DNA from: Pseudobdellovibrionaceae bacterium
GTDB taxonomy: Bacteria > Bdellovibrionota > Bdellovibrionia > Bdellovibrionales > UBA1609
Length of the DNA: 64,000 bases
NCBI GenBank assembly: GCA_020635075.1
Contig: JACKAM010000004.1
Location: forward strand, 372,001-436,000
Reading direction: 5' to 3'
The notes beneath the pieces are model-generated. The model was not told the DNA's origin and did not search any database. It was given only the letters and a program-made list of their open reading frames with translations. Shown here piece after piece: positions 32,931 to 41,853 of this stretch (the first letter of the stretch is position 1; every line of letters begins with the position of its first letter). Made by a program: the position numbers and the translations under genes.

Positions 32931-35237
32931 TCAAAGTCCGGGTTGTTCGCCTTCCCGAAAGACCAGTTCAAATTCGCTGATGGGCAGGTCTTCAGGTTTA
33001 GCAAGGTGAGAGTTGTACTCCTCAACCGAATAGGGAAAGACCACCGTTCCTTCGGGCCAATCGAAGTCTCGCTTGGGCCAACGGGGAGCCACCTTGTTCA
33101 TGTAATCAGCCCAAATGGGAACCGCACCCGAGGCGCCAGTTAATCCATGGGAAGTGTTGTCGTCATAACCGATCCAAACCACAGTGAGAACATCGGGAGT
33201 GAAACCACCAAACCAGGCGTCTCTGGAATCACTAGTGGTGCCGGTTTTTCCTGCCGCCGGAAAATGGAATCCGCGGTAGGCGAGAGAGCGAGCCGTTCCT
33301 GCCAATACGGTTTGCTTCATCATGCCGACAAGGACGGCGACATTCTCTCGTGCAAAAGCCTGTTCCACTTGCGGCTCAACTGCGTAGATGACTTTGCCAG
33401 CGAGGTCCTCCACCCGGCGAAGCATGGAGAGAGTCACATGAGATCCCATACGCGCCAAAGTCGAATAGCTTTCGGCCACTTCCATTGGAAAGAGTTCGAA
33501 AGAGCCCAAAGTGAGTGAAGGTAGAGGTTTGATTTCTGATTTAATGCCGGCTCGCTTGGCCACATCAATAATCGCCTCAAGGCCGACGTCGAGACCTAGG
33601 CGAGCCGTGGCCGCATTGATGGAGTTTTTAAGCCCCGTCATAAGTGGGATGGTACCCATAAATTCTTTTTCGTAATTCACCGGCGACCAACTCTGCCCCT
33701 CATACTTGTGAGTAAAGTTGGCGTCCTCTATAGGTGTGAGAGGATTGTAAGAGTCGCCTTCCGGAGTGCGAGATTCAAGGGCTGTTAAGTACACAAATGG
33801 TTTCATGATCGAGCCCACCTGCCGGTGACCATCGATGGCGCGATTGTACTGGGTGCGCTTAAAGCTGCGACCGCCAACTAAGGCAATGATCTCGCCACTT
33901 GCCACATCCACAGAAATCAAAGAGGCCTGAAGATCTTTGCCCTGGGCTTTTTTATCGAGCAAAGATTTGAAACCATTTTCCAGTTTGTCGAGCTGGCTGG
34001 CCACTGAAACCTGTGCAGCTTCTTGAGCGGTCACATCGAGCGTGGTGTAAAGTTTAAGCCCGTTAGCCGTATCGATACCGAGTTTTTCGATTTCTCTTTC
34101 CACAGCTTGAACAAAGTAAGGTGCAGGTTCAGTGAGTAGGCGTGGTGGTCGGTCAGGGAGTGGTGTGGCCAAAGCAGCTTCTGCTTGGTGTTTGGTCACC
34201 ATGTTGAGTTCAAGCATTCGGTTAATGACTTTTTCTCGCCGTTTGGTGGCGTTTTCCCTTTTGGTAAATGGGTTGAAGCGGCCGGGGCTGTTCACAATTG
34301 AGGCCAGTAGGGCGCACTGAGGGAGATCCAAATTTTCCAGTGGTTGGCGAAAATAATGTTGAGCTGCGGCTCCAAAGCCTACGACCTGGAAAGGGCCGTT
34401 TTGTCCCATGTAAATGGCGTTCAGGTAATTCTGCAGAATTTTATCTTTTTCGATCCGCGCCTCCAGCAGTAGGGCCATCATCATTTCGGTGATTTTACGT
34501 TTGAGGGTCTTTTTGCTGGTCAGGAAGTAAACTTTGACGAGCTGTTGAGTGATGGTGGAGCCCCCTTGAGCATAGCGGCCCTTGGTAACGTTTTTCACCA
34601 ATGCCCGAAACAATCCGGCGGCACTCACGCCGTGGTGAACCAGAAAGTCACTGTCTTCAATGGCGGTGACGGCCTGCAAGCAGTAAAGAGGGATTTCACT
34701 GATTTGCAGAACCCGGCGCAATATCGGCTTTTCGCCGTAAAACTGGGCAAACAGGTGGGGCTTTAGTTCAATAATCTTTTGTGCTACTAGGGGTTGTCCC
34801 GCGTAAAGAGCGGCGACTTTGTCTTCGTCGCTAAAGCCAACGAGCAAAAGTCGGGCATGGTCGGCCCCGTCCTCGTTAAAATAAAACGTGACACAGGCGC
34901 TCACTTCTTCGGCCAACTCCTCAGAGAGATGGGCTTGGCATTGTTCTCTGTCCCAACGGGTAAAGTCGCCCTCCAGAAGCTTCTGGTGGGCCGCCCTCTC
35001 TCGCAAGCCCATTTGCTGAAGCTGGGTGGTGAATTGTTGGGCTGAAAGGGCCTGCCCGATGCGCAGTCGACTCGGGGCCGAATAGATTTCAATCGGAGGG
35101 AGAAACCAGTCTCCGGCAATACGTTCCTGAATGTCCCTGTCCAACTTAAAGGCCCAGCCGGCAATCAGTACAACTACAAGCGTCAGCAAGATGAGGGCGA
35201 ACAAGAGAACTTTTTTAAGGCGTGGCGGTAATTTCAT
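32931..35237 (-). CDS. mrcB: Class A penicillin-binding protein, PBP1B type
   Basis: A bifunctional peptidoglycan glycosyltransferase/transpeptidase. ATG at 35237 (AGGA upstream) gives 768 residues with a cytoplasmic basic tail and one membrane helix (about 8-28). A UB2H-like segment (about 50-120, RLRIGQALSAQQFTTQLQ) marks it as PBP1B rather than PBP1A. The GT51 domain has ALAAIEDSDF-like AVTAIEDSDFLVHHG and GGSTITQQLVK. The transpeptidase has the serine motif SIMK, SxN as SINAATARLG and KTGTT. UB2H normally docks the lipoprotein LpoB; no LpoB was identified nearby. The longer open frame to 35375 would overlap the divergent DUF507 gene. Confidence 0.93.
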   Translation of the reverse strand: MKLPPRLKKVLLFALILLTLVVVLIAGWAFKLDRDIQERIAGDWFLPPIEIYSAPSRLRIGQALSAQQFTTQLQQMGLRERAAHQKLLEGDFTRWDREQCQAHLSEELAEEVSACVTFYFNEDGADHARLLLVGFSDEDKVAALYAGQPLVAQKIIELKPHLFAQFYGEKPILRRVLQISEIPLYCLQAVTAIEDSDFLVHHGVSAAGLFRALVKNVTKGRYAQGGSTITQQLVKVYFLTSKKTLKRKITEMMMALLLEARIEKDKILQNYLNAIYMGQNGPFQVVGFGAAAQHYFRQPLENLDLPQCALLASIVNSPGRFNPFTKRENATKRREKVINRMLELNMVTKHQAEAALATPLPDRPPRLLTEPAPYFVQAVEREIEKLGIDTANGLKLYTTLDVTAQEAAQVSVASQLDKLENGFKSLLDKKAQGKDLQASLISVDVASGEIIALVGGRSFKRTQYNRAIDGHRQVGSIMKPFVYLTALESRTPEGDSYNPLTPIEDANFTHKYEGQSWSPVNYEKEFMGTIPLMTGLKNSINAATARLGLDVGLEAIIDVAKRAGIKSEIKPLPSLTLGSFELFPMEVAESYSTLARMGSHVTLSMLRRVEDLAGKVIYAVEPQVEQAFARENVAVLVGMMKQTVLAGTARSLAYRGFHFPAAGKTGTTSDSRDAWFGGFTPDVLTVVWIGYDDNTSHGLTGASGAVPIWADYMNKVAPRWPKRDFDWPEGTVVFPYSVEEYNSHLAKPEDLPISEFELVFREGEQPGL

Positions 35238-35262
35238 GGCGTTTTTCCTGAAGAACTTCTCA

Positions 35263-35291
35263 TTGACAATAGGTCGGGGTGTCCGTTTAGT
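35263..35291 (+). promoter_or_regulatory. Possible promoter for the DUF507-groES transcript
   Basis: TTGACA at 35263-35268 is followed after 17 bases by TTTAGT. The site lies in the 62-base divergent gap between the PBP1B and first DUF507 genes. The -10 element is weak. Confidence 0.35.
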
Positions 35292-35304
35292 CAAAGGCAT
35301 GAAA

Positions 35305-35577
35305 ATGACAGACAAACAAATGAGTCGATTGGCAAAGGTGATCCTGAAAAAGCTCGAAGAGCAGAAGCAGATCACCTATAAGGAAAACGAGGACAAGGTT
35401 CTCAGCCGGGCAGTGGAAATCATCCGCGCCGACTTTGAACGGGAGCGGGGTTTGGATGAAGAGGTCAACAAGATGATGGATGACCTGGAGAGACAAAACC
35501 CTGGATCCTTCCAAAGGTTTAAAATGTTCCCACTGCTGAAAAAGCGGTTGGCCAAGGAGAAAGGAATTATTCTGTGA
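35305..35577 (+). CDS. DUF507-family protein (first of two)
   Basis: ATG at 35305 is chosen because AAAGG lies seven bases upstream; ATG at 35299 is also possible. The product is 90 residues, mostly charged helix, with MSRLAKVILKKLEEQKQI, then DFERERGLDEEVNKMMDDLE and a basic end. That is the size and pattern of DUF507 proteins, which often occur as adjacent pairs. Function is unknown. It overlaps the second copy by four bases (GTGA type), so the two are coupled and may form a heterodimer. Confidence 0.75.
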   Translation: MTDKQMSRLAKVILKKLEEQKQITYKENEDKVLSRAVEIIRADFERERGLDEEVNKMMDDLERQNPGSFQRFKMFPLLKKRLAKEKGIIL

Positions 35578-35849
35578 TTTTATCAGAAGAGCGCCAATCC
35601 CACCTGGCCCATATCGTGGTGGACGGCCTGTGGAATGATGATCTCGTTGATTACGAAGATGATGAAATGGCTATGCGCTTTGCTAAGCAGGCAGTGGTGG
35701 CCTTTGTCGCCGAATGTGAAAGCATCGATGCTTTTGCCCGGGAAAAGGTGGCAAGCCTCAAGCGTGGTGTGACTGAAGGCAGCCCAGAGTGGGATGTCAT
35801 GTATGGAAAATACTTTGAAGAGGAGATGGTTCGTCGTGGCAACAAGTAA
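35574..35849 (+). CDS. DUF507-family protein (second of two)
   Basis: The 91-residue product begins ILSEERQSHLAHIVVDGLW and continues with DLVDYEDDEMAMRFAKQAV, the typical DUF507 start. It ends EEEMVRRGNK. The start overlaps the first DUF507 gene and its end overlaps the GTG start of the GroES-tail gene by 14 bases. The three genes therefore form one tightly packed unit. Function unknown; conserved pairing suggests a two-subunit complex. Confidence 0.8.
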   Translation: MILSEERQSHLAHIVVDGLWNDDLVDYEDDEMAMRFAKQAVVAFVAECESIDAFAREKVASLKRGVTEGSPEWDVMYGKYFEEEMVRRGNK

Positions 35850-36513
35850 GAAGAAAAAGAAAGTCGCCAAAAAAAAACCGGCGGCAAAAAAGCCTGCCAA
35901 GAAAGCCGGAAAGAAACCGGCAAAAAAAGTAGCCAGGAAATCAGCGGCGAAAAAGCCCGCTAAAAAAGCCGCAAAGAAGGCAGCAAAGAAACCAGCGAAG
36001 AAGGCTGCAACTAAGAAAGCGGCAAAAAAGCCGGCCCAAAAGGCAGCGAAAACACCGGTAAAAAAGACTGGGAAGAAGCCGGCGAAAGCGGCGGCTAAGA
36101 AAACGGTGAAAAAATCGGGCAAAGTGACTAAGACCACTAAAACGGCCACACCAGTGAGTAAAAACCTACGTCCTATGGCGATGCCAACAAAAGCGGCAAA
36201 AAAGCCCTTGGTGAAATGGGACGATTTTTTCTCGCCTTTGGATGATCGCCTTTTGGTACAGGTCACCGGTGATTCAGATCGCACCGCCGGTGGACTCTAC
36301 ATTCCTGAGACGGTGGAAGATAAACCGCAAATGGGAACTGTGGTTGCCATTGGGCGAGGTCACCAAAACCGCAAAGGCAAAGTTCGCCCCATGGATGTGA
36401 AGGTGGGCGATCGGGTGTTGTTTCCCAAGTTTTCTGGAATGACCTTTGAGATGAATGGAGTCACAGTGCTCGTGCTTCGAGAAGGCGATCTGTTGGGAGT
36501 GAAAAACTCTTAA
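35836..36513 (+). CDS. GroES-domain protein with histone H1-like N-terminal tail
   Basis: GTG at 35836 (AGGAG ten bases upstream) gives 225 residues. Residues 5-125 are a basic Lys/Ala/Pro tail of AKKPAKKA-type repeats like eukaryotic H1 or bacterial AlgP/Hc1 tails. Residues 133-222 form a full co-chaperonin domain: SPLDDRLLVQV, the mobile loop with GGLYIP and ETVEDKP, GTVVAIGRG, VKVGDRVLFPKFSG and VLVLREGDLLGV. GroES caps the GroEL chamber; the tail could bind DNA, RNA or acidic surfaces. No groEL follows, and the next gene is a porin. Standard GroES is about 95 residues, so this is a clear fusion. It is read through continuously with no frameshift. Confidence 0.88.
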   Translation: MATSKKKKKVAKKKPAAKKPAKKAGKKPAKKVARKSAAKKPAKKAAKKAAKKPAKKAATKKAAKKPAQKAAKTPVKKTGKKPAKAAAKKTVKKSGKVTKTTKTATPVSKNLRPMAMPTKAAKKPLVKWDDFFSPLDDRLLVQVTGDSDRTAGGLYIPETVEDKPQMGTVVAIGRGHQNRKGKVRPMDVKVGDRVLFPKFSGMTFEMNGVTVLVLREGDLLGVKNS

Positions 36514-36541
36514 TGGACAAAGGTCCAGTGTTCATTTCTCT

Positions 36542-36575
36542 GGGTGTGCTTTGTGCTGAAAAACTAAGCACACCC
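36542..36575 (+). terminator. 10-bp hairpin after the GroES-tail gene
   Basis: GGGTGTGCTT (36542-36551) pairs perfectly with AAGCACACCC (36566-36575) around a 14-base loop. There is no T-tract, so termination is uncertain, but it lies 28 bases after the stop. Confidence 0.5.
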
Positions 36576-36677
36576 GATGTCAAAAACCTATTGTATTGTA
36601 ATGTATGGCAAGGCAGCCTTTTGTTTGACTGAAGTCACCGGAATGTTAGTCTGGTGGCGTTTGCGCGTGAGGTTAAG

Positions 36678-38111
36678 ATGAAACGCAAAGCGCTTTTTGC
36701 ATCCGTGCTATTGGTAGCCCTCAGTGGCTTGTTCCTGATGAAAGCTGAAGCGGCAGATCTGGATTGGACAGGGATCTACCGCATTGAAGGCTATCACATT
36801 GTTAACTCAGAAGTTTCTGGTGACGATAGAGAAAAAGACTATGGTCTTCATCATCTTGTCTTGAAGCCCAAGATTGTCGCCGGTGATGGCCTGACTATTT
36901 ATGGTCGCTTTGATCTGTTTAATTCATCTGATGTGGCCTTGGCCAATTCGCAAATGGGTCAGGTCTTTGGTAGCGGCATCGGTGGAGCAGCAACTAATGC
37001 CAACGATTCCGATGCGCTCGCGCAGAGGCAAAAATCCGAGAACCTGGAAGTGACTCAACTATATATGACGTATGTCCAGGAACATGGGGCCTTCATCGCT
37101 GGCCGTGCTCCTCTGCATTTTGGTTTGGGCGCCACTTACAACGCCGGTGAAGGCTTGTGGGATCACTGGTTTGATACTCGTGATCTGGTTGGCTACAAAA
37201 TGATGTTCGGCAACCTTTATCTATTACCGATGATGGCCAAGATTGATGAAGATGCCTTGAACCGGGCGGATGATGTTACTGAGTACATGATTCAGCTTCA
37301 GTATGAAAATCCTGAAACTGATTTGGAAATGGGTATCTTTTATTCCACTCGTAAGGCCAACGATTCAGGTAACGATGCTCCAAAGGGAACGGCTCCTGGT
37401 GAGCCCTTTGGTGGTGCCTCCGGTGCTCGTCGCAAGCTCGATTTGCAGACCACGAGCCTATACGCCATTCGCGATCGGCAAAACATGCGCATCGGTGTTG
37501 AAGCCTCTATTCAAGGTGGAAAAACCGGTGTTGAGACCGCAGCCGGTGGCAACACTTCCATGTCCGGATTTGGCGTAGCAGTGGAATTTGAATATCGTCC
37601 TGAATCTTCGAAATCTCGCTATGGATTTTTGGCTGGAATTGCCAGCGGTGATGATCCCACCACCGACGACAAGTTTGAGGGTTTTATCTTCGATAAAAAC
37701 TACGATGTGGCCTTCTTGATGTTTAATCATCCTCTCGGACAAGCTGACTTTCTGCGCACTTCTCTGGCTGGTAGTGGCGCAGGCACCGTGCCGATCTCCG
37801 GCGCAGATACTGAGGCCATTAGTAACGTGATCTATTTTGCACCCTACTTGAAGTACGCGTGGAAAGACAATTGGGAGGTGAATTCCACTCTGATTGCTGG
37901 ATTTCTCAACCAAGACCCCATTCTTGGAGTCGATGTTGATAAAGATCTGGGCTATGAACTAGACGTGGAATTGAGTTATTCTCCTAAAAAAGGAGTGGTT
38001 TGGTCTACAGAGATGGGACTTCTCATGCCTGGAAAGGCGTTTGAAGGGGGAGGTTCCTTCGATGCAGAATTTGGATATGGGTTATCGACGAAAGCCGCCA
38101 TCAGCTTCTAG
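36678..38111 (+). CDS. Outer membrane beta-barrel protein
   Basis: ATG at 36678 (GAGGT upstream) gives 477 residues with a signal peptide cleaved near AEAADLDW. The mature part alternates short amphipathic strands and polar loops (LTIYGRFDLFNSS, FIAGRAPLHFGLGATYN, WEVNSTLIAGFLNQD) and ends in Phe (KAAISF), as in porin-type barrels. No named family was recognised, though alginate-export or OprD-like porins have similar composition. A possible promoter is TTGACT with 16 bases to TAGTCT, near 36625. A strong terminator follows, so it is a single-gene unit. Confidence 0.85.
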   Translation: MKRKALFASVLLVALSGLFLMKAEAADLDWTGIYRIEGYHIVNSEVSGDDREKDYGLHHLVLKPKIVAGDGLTIYGRFDLFNSSDVALANSQMGQVFGSGIGGAATNANDSDALAQRQKSENLEVTQLYMTYVQEHGAFIAGRAPLHFGLGATYNAGEGLWDHWFDTRDLVGYKMMFGNLYLLPMMAKIDEDALNRADDVTEYMIQLQYENPETDLEMGIFYSTRKANDSGNDAPKGTAPGEPFGGASGARRKLDLQTTSLYAIRDRQNMRIGVEASIQGGKTGVETAAGGNTSMSGFGVAVEFEYRPESSKSRYGFLAGIASGDDPTTDDKFEGFIFDKNYDVAFLMFNHPLGQADFLRTSLAGSGAGTVPISGADTEAISNVIYFAPYLKYAWKDNWEVNSTLIAGFLNQDPILGVDVDKDLGYELDVELSYSPKKGVVWSTEMGLLMPGKAFEGGGSFDAEFGYGLSTKAAISF

Positions 38112-38188
38112 TATGCATCTCGAATGCATCTTCGTCCGGCAGCTTAGAAACACAACGTGAAAACATCATCTAGATTGGTGGTAGCAAG

Positions 38189-38219
38189 GCCCAGGGGGTA
38201 AAACCCCTGGGTTTTTTTA
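38189..38219 (+). terminator. Intrinsic terminator after the beta-barrel gene
   Basis: CCCAGGGG-GTAAAA-CCCCTGGG followed by seven T residues. It overlaps the last bases of the convergent SGNH gene, so its T-tract serves the plus strand only. Confidence 0.92.
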
Positions 38220-39392
38220 TGGGTTCTTGGTCGCCATGAACTCACTAATGATTCGCGCCATCTCTTCGCTCAGGAGCCGATTTCCTTCGGCATTGATGTG
38301 ACAGCAGTTGTCGATATAGATGTCCTGGGTTTCATTGGCAAAGACTTGGGCGAGGTCAAAAACTGGCAGCCCCTGCTCGCGAAGCTGACGCCCTCTTTCG
38401 ATCATTTTGGCGTAGACCGGTCCAAAAAGGCTGCGATGGCCGGCAAAAATATTGGCCTTTTCCCATTCGCTAAAGGGTTTAGTGTTTGCTAGGTACTGAT
38501 TGGGTTGCAGAAACACAAAAAGGGGAGCGTTCCGCGTCTCGGCAATTTGGTGTTGCATGGTCACATATCTCTCCCAGGGGCGAATCATCTCATCAGCCAT
38601 GTCGATACCGTATTGTTTGAGATCTGGATGGGCTCGGCGATAAGTCTGGCGAAAAGAGTCTTCCAGTTTGTAGTACAGAGGTTGAGCCACTTTGGGAACA
38701 GTGACCACTAGAAGAGAAATTAATGGGCTGTTTTGTAGACTGGCAAAGGAAAGATATCCAAAGTGGAGATCGTGAATCAATCTCACGAGGACTTGCCCAC
38801 TGAGAATCTGCCACCGTCCCGGTCCCGATCTATAGAAATCACGGAATGTAGTGAGTGGGTATTCGTAAGGAAAAGGGCCGCCGAGAGAGAAGTCAGAAGT
38901 CTCATTTACGCCTTCGATGTTAATGACAAGATCTAAGTTTTCGCCATAGAGGGAGTAAAGAAGAAACTGCTGAGGCTGCTTGTAGCCGCCATGTCCAAGG
39001 TTGAAGGCTCGAACTTTTTTTCCATGGGTAAAATCCAAGCCACTGAGTCTTTTCTCCAGCAACTGCATGGCATCGCGGTCTCGGCCATACATAAAGGCCA
39101 GACTTCCTCCAAAAACACCTACCCAGTATTCATCGGCTGGTTTTTCTTTGCTGATCTCAGGCAGTCCTGGGGCTTCATACTGGCTCTTAAACCCCAGGTA
39201 GGGATGGGGTTTCCAATCGTAGGAGAAGAACACAAAGGCGGCGGTACTCTCGTGCCTTTTGATTAGCTCCAGATACTTAAAGGGTGGGGCGCCAAGAAAT
39301 ATCCACAGGACGAGCAGAGCGAGGGCTTCGCAAATGACATAGGCCACTGCCATTCCACCGAGAAAATAGAAAATTGATTTCAAGCTTTTCAC
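38217..39392 (-). CDS. Membrane-anchored SGNH/GDSL hydrolase-like protein
   Basis: The 391-residue protein has an N-terminal membrane helix (about 8-33). The SGNH blocks are present: GVFGGSLAFMYG (catalytic Ser), NLGHGGYKQP (Gly of block II), INIEGVNE (Asn of block III) and IDNCCHINAEGN (Asp and His of block V). The Ser/Asp/His set is therefore complete. Such proteins are esterases or deacetylases, often acting on polysaccharide or lipid acyl groups in the periplasm. The start is GTG at 39392. It is alone on its strand between two plus-strand outer membrane genes. Confidence 0.8.
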   Translation of the reverse strand: MKSLKSIFYFLGGMAVAYVICEALALLVLWIFLGAPPFKYLELIKRHESTAAFVFFSYDWKPHPYLGFKSQYEAPGLPEISKEKPADEYWVGVFGGSLAFMYGRDRDAMQLLEKRLSGLDFTHGKKVRAFNLGHGGYKQPQQFLLYSLYGENLDLVINIEGVNETSDFSLGGPFPYEYPLTTFRDFYRSGPGRWQILSGQVLVRLIHDLHFGYLSFASLQNSPLISLLVVTVPKVAQPLYYKLEDSFRQTYRRAHPDLKQYGIDMADEMIRPWERYVTMQHQIAETRNAPLFVFLQPNQYLANTKPFSEWEKANIFAGHRSLFGPVYAKMIERGRQLREQGLPVFDLAQVFANETQDIYIDNCCHINAEGNRLLSEEMARIISEFMATKNP

Positions 39393-39519
39393 TCAGCTCT
39401 CTTCCTCAGCATGGGCGAAAATGAAAACAAAAATTCGCCGTGGTAGCCTTCGGCTTGTTGCACGGTGACACATCCATACGGACTTACAGCCTGGAAGCCA
39501 TCTCCGTGCTGCCCAACCG

Positions 39520-40413
39520 ATGGGAATGGGGGATAATGCCCCTATGGCATCGACGAGCAACCGCCGGAATCAGAATAGGAAGTGGCCCCAGAGTGTGACA
39601 ATGACTTTTTTGTTATTGATGGCACTCTGTGAGATGGCATCTGCCTCCCAAGCCCCATCCACTGTGGCTGAGCAATTCGGTGCCGGTCGAGCTGGGCGCA
39701 AATCCTGGGCTCATTTCCAGACCTACGCCCCACAAAATAGGGAGTACTTCCTCGATATAGGTTCCATGTGGGAGAACCGCAATATGTATTGGGTCGGCGG
39801 CTTGATGGGTTTTCACCTGGGCCGCTGCGTGTTCTCCAAGAGCCAAACCTGCCAGCAGTTTTTTGATGGCGTTATCGGCATCGCCGGCTCTGATGGTTTG
39901 ACGACAGGTGTGGCTCTCGCCGGTCTCCGCTGGCAGTTTGTGAATTTCCCTGACGCATTTTCTCCTTCCGTGAGTATTTATGCGGGTCTTGAAAATTTTC
40001 ATGACAGTATTCGCAATAAGGAAGCTTTCACCTACGGCCTTGGCTATGGGCTGACAACAGCCGTCCATGAGCGGATGGATCTCAAGTTTGAAGTTCGGGT
40101 GGGATACGGCCACGACGAAGCCATTTGGAGCCAGGCTTTTGTGTCTCTGGGTCTCAAGTTAGACAAGTGGGTAGACTACTTCGCTGAGAAACTAAAGGGC
40201 CTGGGCGAGGGAACCGCCGAAGTCACGGGTAAAGCCATCAAAAAGACCTTCGAGACCTCCGTTGACGTCGTCGACACCGTCGTTACCCAGCCAATCAAAA
40301 AGGCAGTCGAGACCACTGGTGAAGCTCTTGGCGTCAAAGAAAAGCAAGAGAACAAAGACAAACCCGAGGAGGAGGAGAGCTCCGAGCCTCCGGCGGCGAG
40401 TGAGTCTCCCTGA
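39520..40413 (+). CDS. Exported beta-barrel-like protein with Lys/Glu-rich tail
   Basis: The product is up to 297 residues; ATG at 39544 is an equally possible start. After a basic stretch comes a hydrophobic signal (MTFLLLMALCEMASASQA). The middle (about 60-215) alternates strands (YWVGGLMGFHLGRCVF, LTTGVALAGLRWQF, YGLGYGLTTAV, RVGYGHDEAIW). The C-terminus is an amphipathic helix (TGKAIKKTFETSVDVVDTVV) with an acidic end (EEEESSEPP). A 10-strand type outer membrane barrel with a periplasmic tail is the likeliest fold. No family was recognised. Confidence 0.7.
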   Translation: MGMGDNAPMASTSNRRNQNRKWPQSVTMTFLLLMALCEMASASQAPSTVAEQFGAGRAGRKSWAHFQTYAPQNREYFLDIGSMWENRNMYWVGGLMGFHLGRCVFSKSQTCQQFFDGVIGIAGSDGLTTGVALAGLRWQFVNFPDAFSPSVSIYAGLENFHDSIRNKEAFTYGLGYGLTTAVHERMDLKFEVRVGYGHDEAIWSQAFVSLGLKLDKWVDYFAEKLKGLGEGTAEVTGKAIKKTFETSVDVVDTVVTQPIKKAVETTGEALGVKEKQENKDKPEEEESSEPPAASESP

Positions 40414-40478
40414 AAGCACTGGCCTACTTACATGTTAACCCGCAGAACTGTGGCTGAATATTTAAGTAGGCAAGTTTG

Positions 40479-40513
40479 AAAAAAAAAGCCAGCCCTGGGT
40501 GGGCAGGGCCGGC
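40479..40513 (-). terminator. Intrinsic terminator of the coiled-coil secreted protein gene
   Basis: On the minus strand GCCGGCCCTG pairs with CAGGGCTGGC (one G-T pair) and is followed by nine T residues. Confidence 0.92.
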
Positions 40514-40569
40514 TGGAGGGGTACGTATGAAGCAATTGGGTCTGTATGAGTATCTTTAGTGTCTAAAAA

Positions 40570-41853
40570 TCAATTCTGTCTCAATCCTGCACCTGTAACC
40601 CGCTGATTGATCTGCGGGATCGTCAGGCCGTTGGTACGTCCGCCTTGGTTGACGTAAGGGTTGACGGTCAAGTACTGCTGCCAGTTTTGTGGAGCTGTGA
40701 CTTGAGCACCAAACCACTGATCACGGTTGTAGAATACGTCTGCTGTATTTCCTCTTAACAATCGATTATTCACATTCAAAGTTCCAGGCAAAGCCGGGCC
40801 CAGTCCGCTGCCGCTGAATCCGGGAAGGTTAGTGGCGCTTGGATTCGTCACAATCGCCTGGAGATTTCGATCCAGAGCCTCTTGCCAGTAGCTAAACTCA
40901 GTGGCCGCATCAGGGTTAAAAGCCACACCATAGGAATCCATCTGATAGCGTTGGTTGAGCATAGTGAGTTTACCTAAAGACATTTGCTTAATCATGGGGT
41001 TGGTGGTCGTCATAAAGGTCCGCATCTCAGTGGTGTATTGATCCAAGTAAGCAGCGCCGGCCCGCATGGCTCTAAGTTGAGCGTTGATGGAGCGGGAGTA
41101 ACCAGAAGTGCCCATGGCTTTAAGCAGAGCCTCTCCACGCTTGCGCTCTAGGGGATCACTGCTAGACAAGTAGGCGCGAATCTCACCGGCAATGTCGGCG
41201 AACTCTAGATCCAGCTCTTCACCGGAGCGGTTGCCAAGTTTGCGGGCGCGGCAAGAGAGGGCCTCATAGCCACTAATAGTATCGCCCTCTTCGTTGCGTT
41301 TACAGGCAGCGATTTCCTTTTCTTTCTTTTCTTCCAAAGCCGCCTCGCGAGCTTCTTCTTCCTGTCTTTTCTTTTCAGCCTTTGCCTCGTCAATGCGTTT
41401 ACCGGTGGCGGTGTCGATTTCAGGGTCGTACTTTTCTTGGATTCGAGCCAAGACCGCTTCAATATTGGTTTTGTTGTTAAAGTCAGCCTCTGACATACCA
41501 AGGTCTTTGGCGCGGATCAGACCGGGTGAATTAATACGACAGTTTAAGCCATAGCAGCCTTCAAGGCGGGCCGACCATTTGTAGGCGGTTTCAGTTTTGC
41601 CTTCAGGATCGACATTGCCCCACACGTCAGTGCGAGTTTGTGTGACCTGGGTGATATTGGCTTTCCATTTATGACTATCTCCACTGGGTGCCGAAACATT
41701 GCGGTCATAACTATAGGAGTTAGCCGTTTCAGAGGCCAAGTCCGTATTGCTTCCTGGCTCCGATACAAAGTCGTGAAACCAGGACATGTTCAAGCCGAGC
41801 AGCATGAACAACAATAGTTTTAGCCCTAGGTTTTTCTTGAGCCGGGCTTTCAT
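40570..41853 (-). CDS. Secreted protein with central coiled coil, unknown function
   Basis: ATG at 41853 is chosen because GGAG lies seven bases upstream. The 427-residue product starts with a signal or anchor segment (KLLLFMLLGLNMSWFHDF). A polar region with two cysteines (LEGCYGLNCRI) is followed by a charged coiled coil (about 150-195: AEKKRQEEEAREAALEEKKE) with Cys nearby, a helical domain (200-330) and a Gly/Asn/Gln-rich C-terminus (NPYVNQGGRTNG). No family was recognised. It is a single gene with its own terminator. Confidence 0.75.
   Translation of the reverse strand: MKARLKKNLGLKLLLFMLLGLNMSWFHDFVSEPGSNTDLASETANSYSYDRNVSAPSGDSHKWKANITQVTQTRTDVWGNVDPEGKTETAYKWSARLEGCYGLNCRINSPGLIRAKDLGMSEADFNNKTNIEAVLARIQEKYDPEIDTATGKRIDEAKAEKKRQEEEAREAALEEKKEKEIAACKRNEEGDTISGYEALSCRARKLGNRSGEELDLEFADIAGEIRAYLSSSDPLERKRGEALLKAMGTSGYSRSINAQLRAMRAGAAYLDQYTTEMRTFMTTTNPMIKQMSLGKLTMLNQRYQMDSYGVAFNPDAATEFSYWQEALDRNLQAIVTNPSATNLPGFSGSGLGPALPGTLNVNNRLLRGNTADVFYNRDQWFGAQVTAPQNWQQYLTVNPYVNQGGRTNGLTIPQINQRVTGAGLRQN

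Noticed and set aside
35131..35304. Longer start for the first DUF507 gene
   Set aside because: It would overlap the N-terminal coding part of the divergent PBP1B gene and lacks a ribosome binding site; ATG 35305 fits the family.
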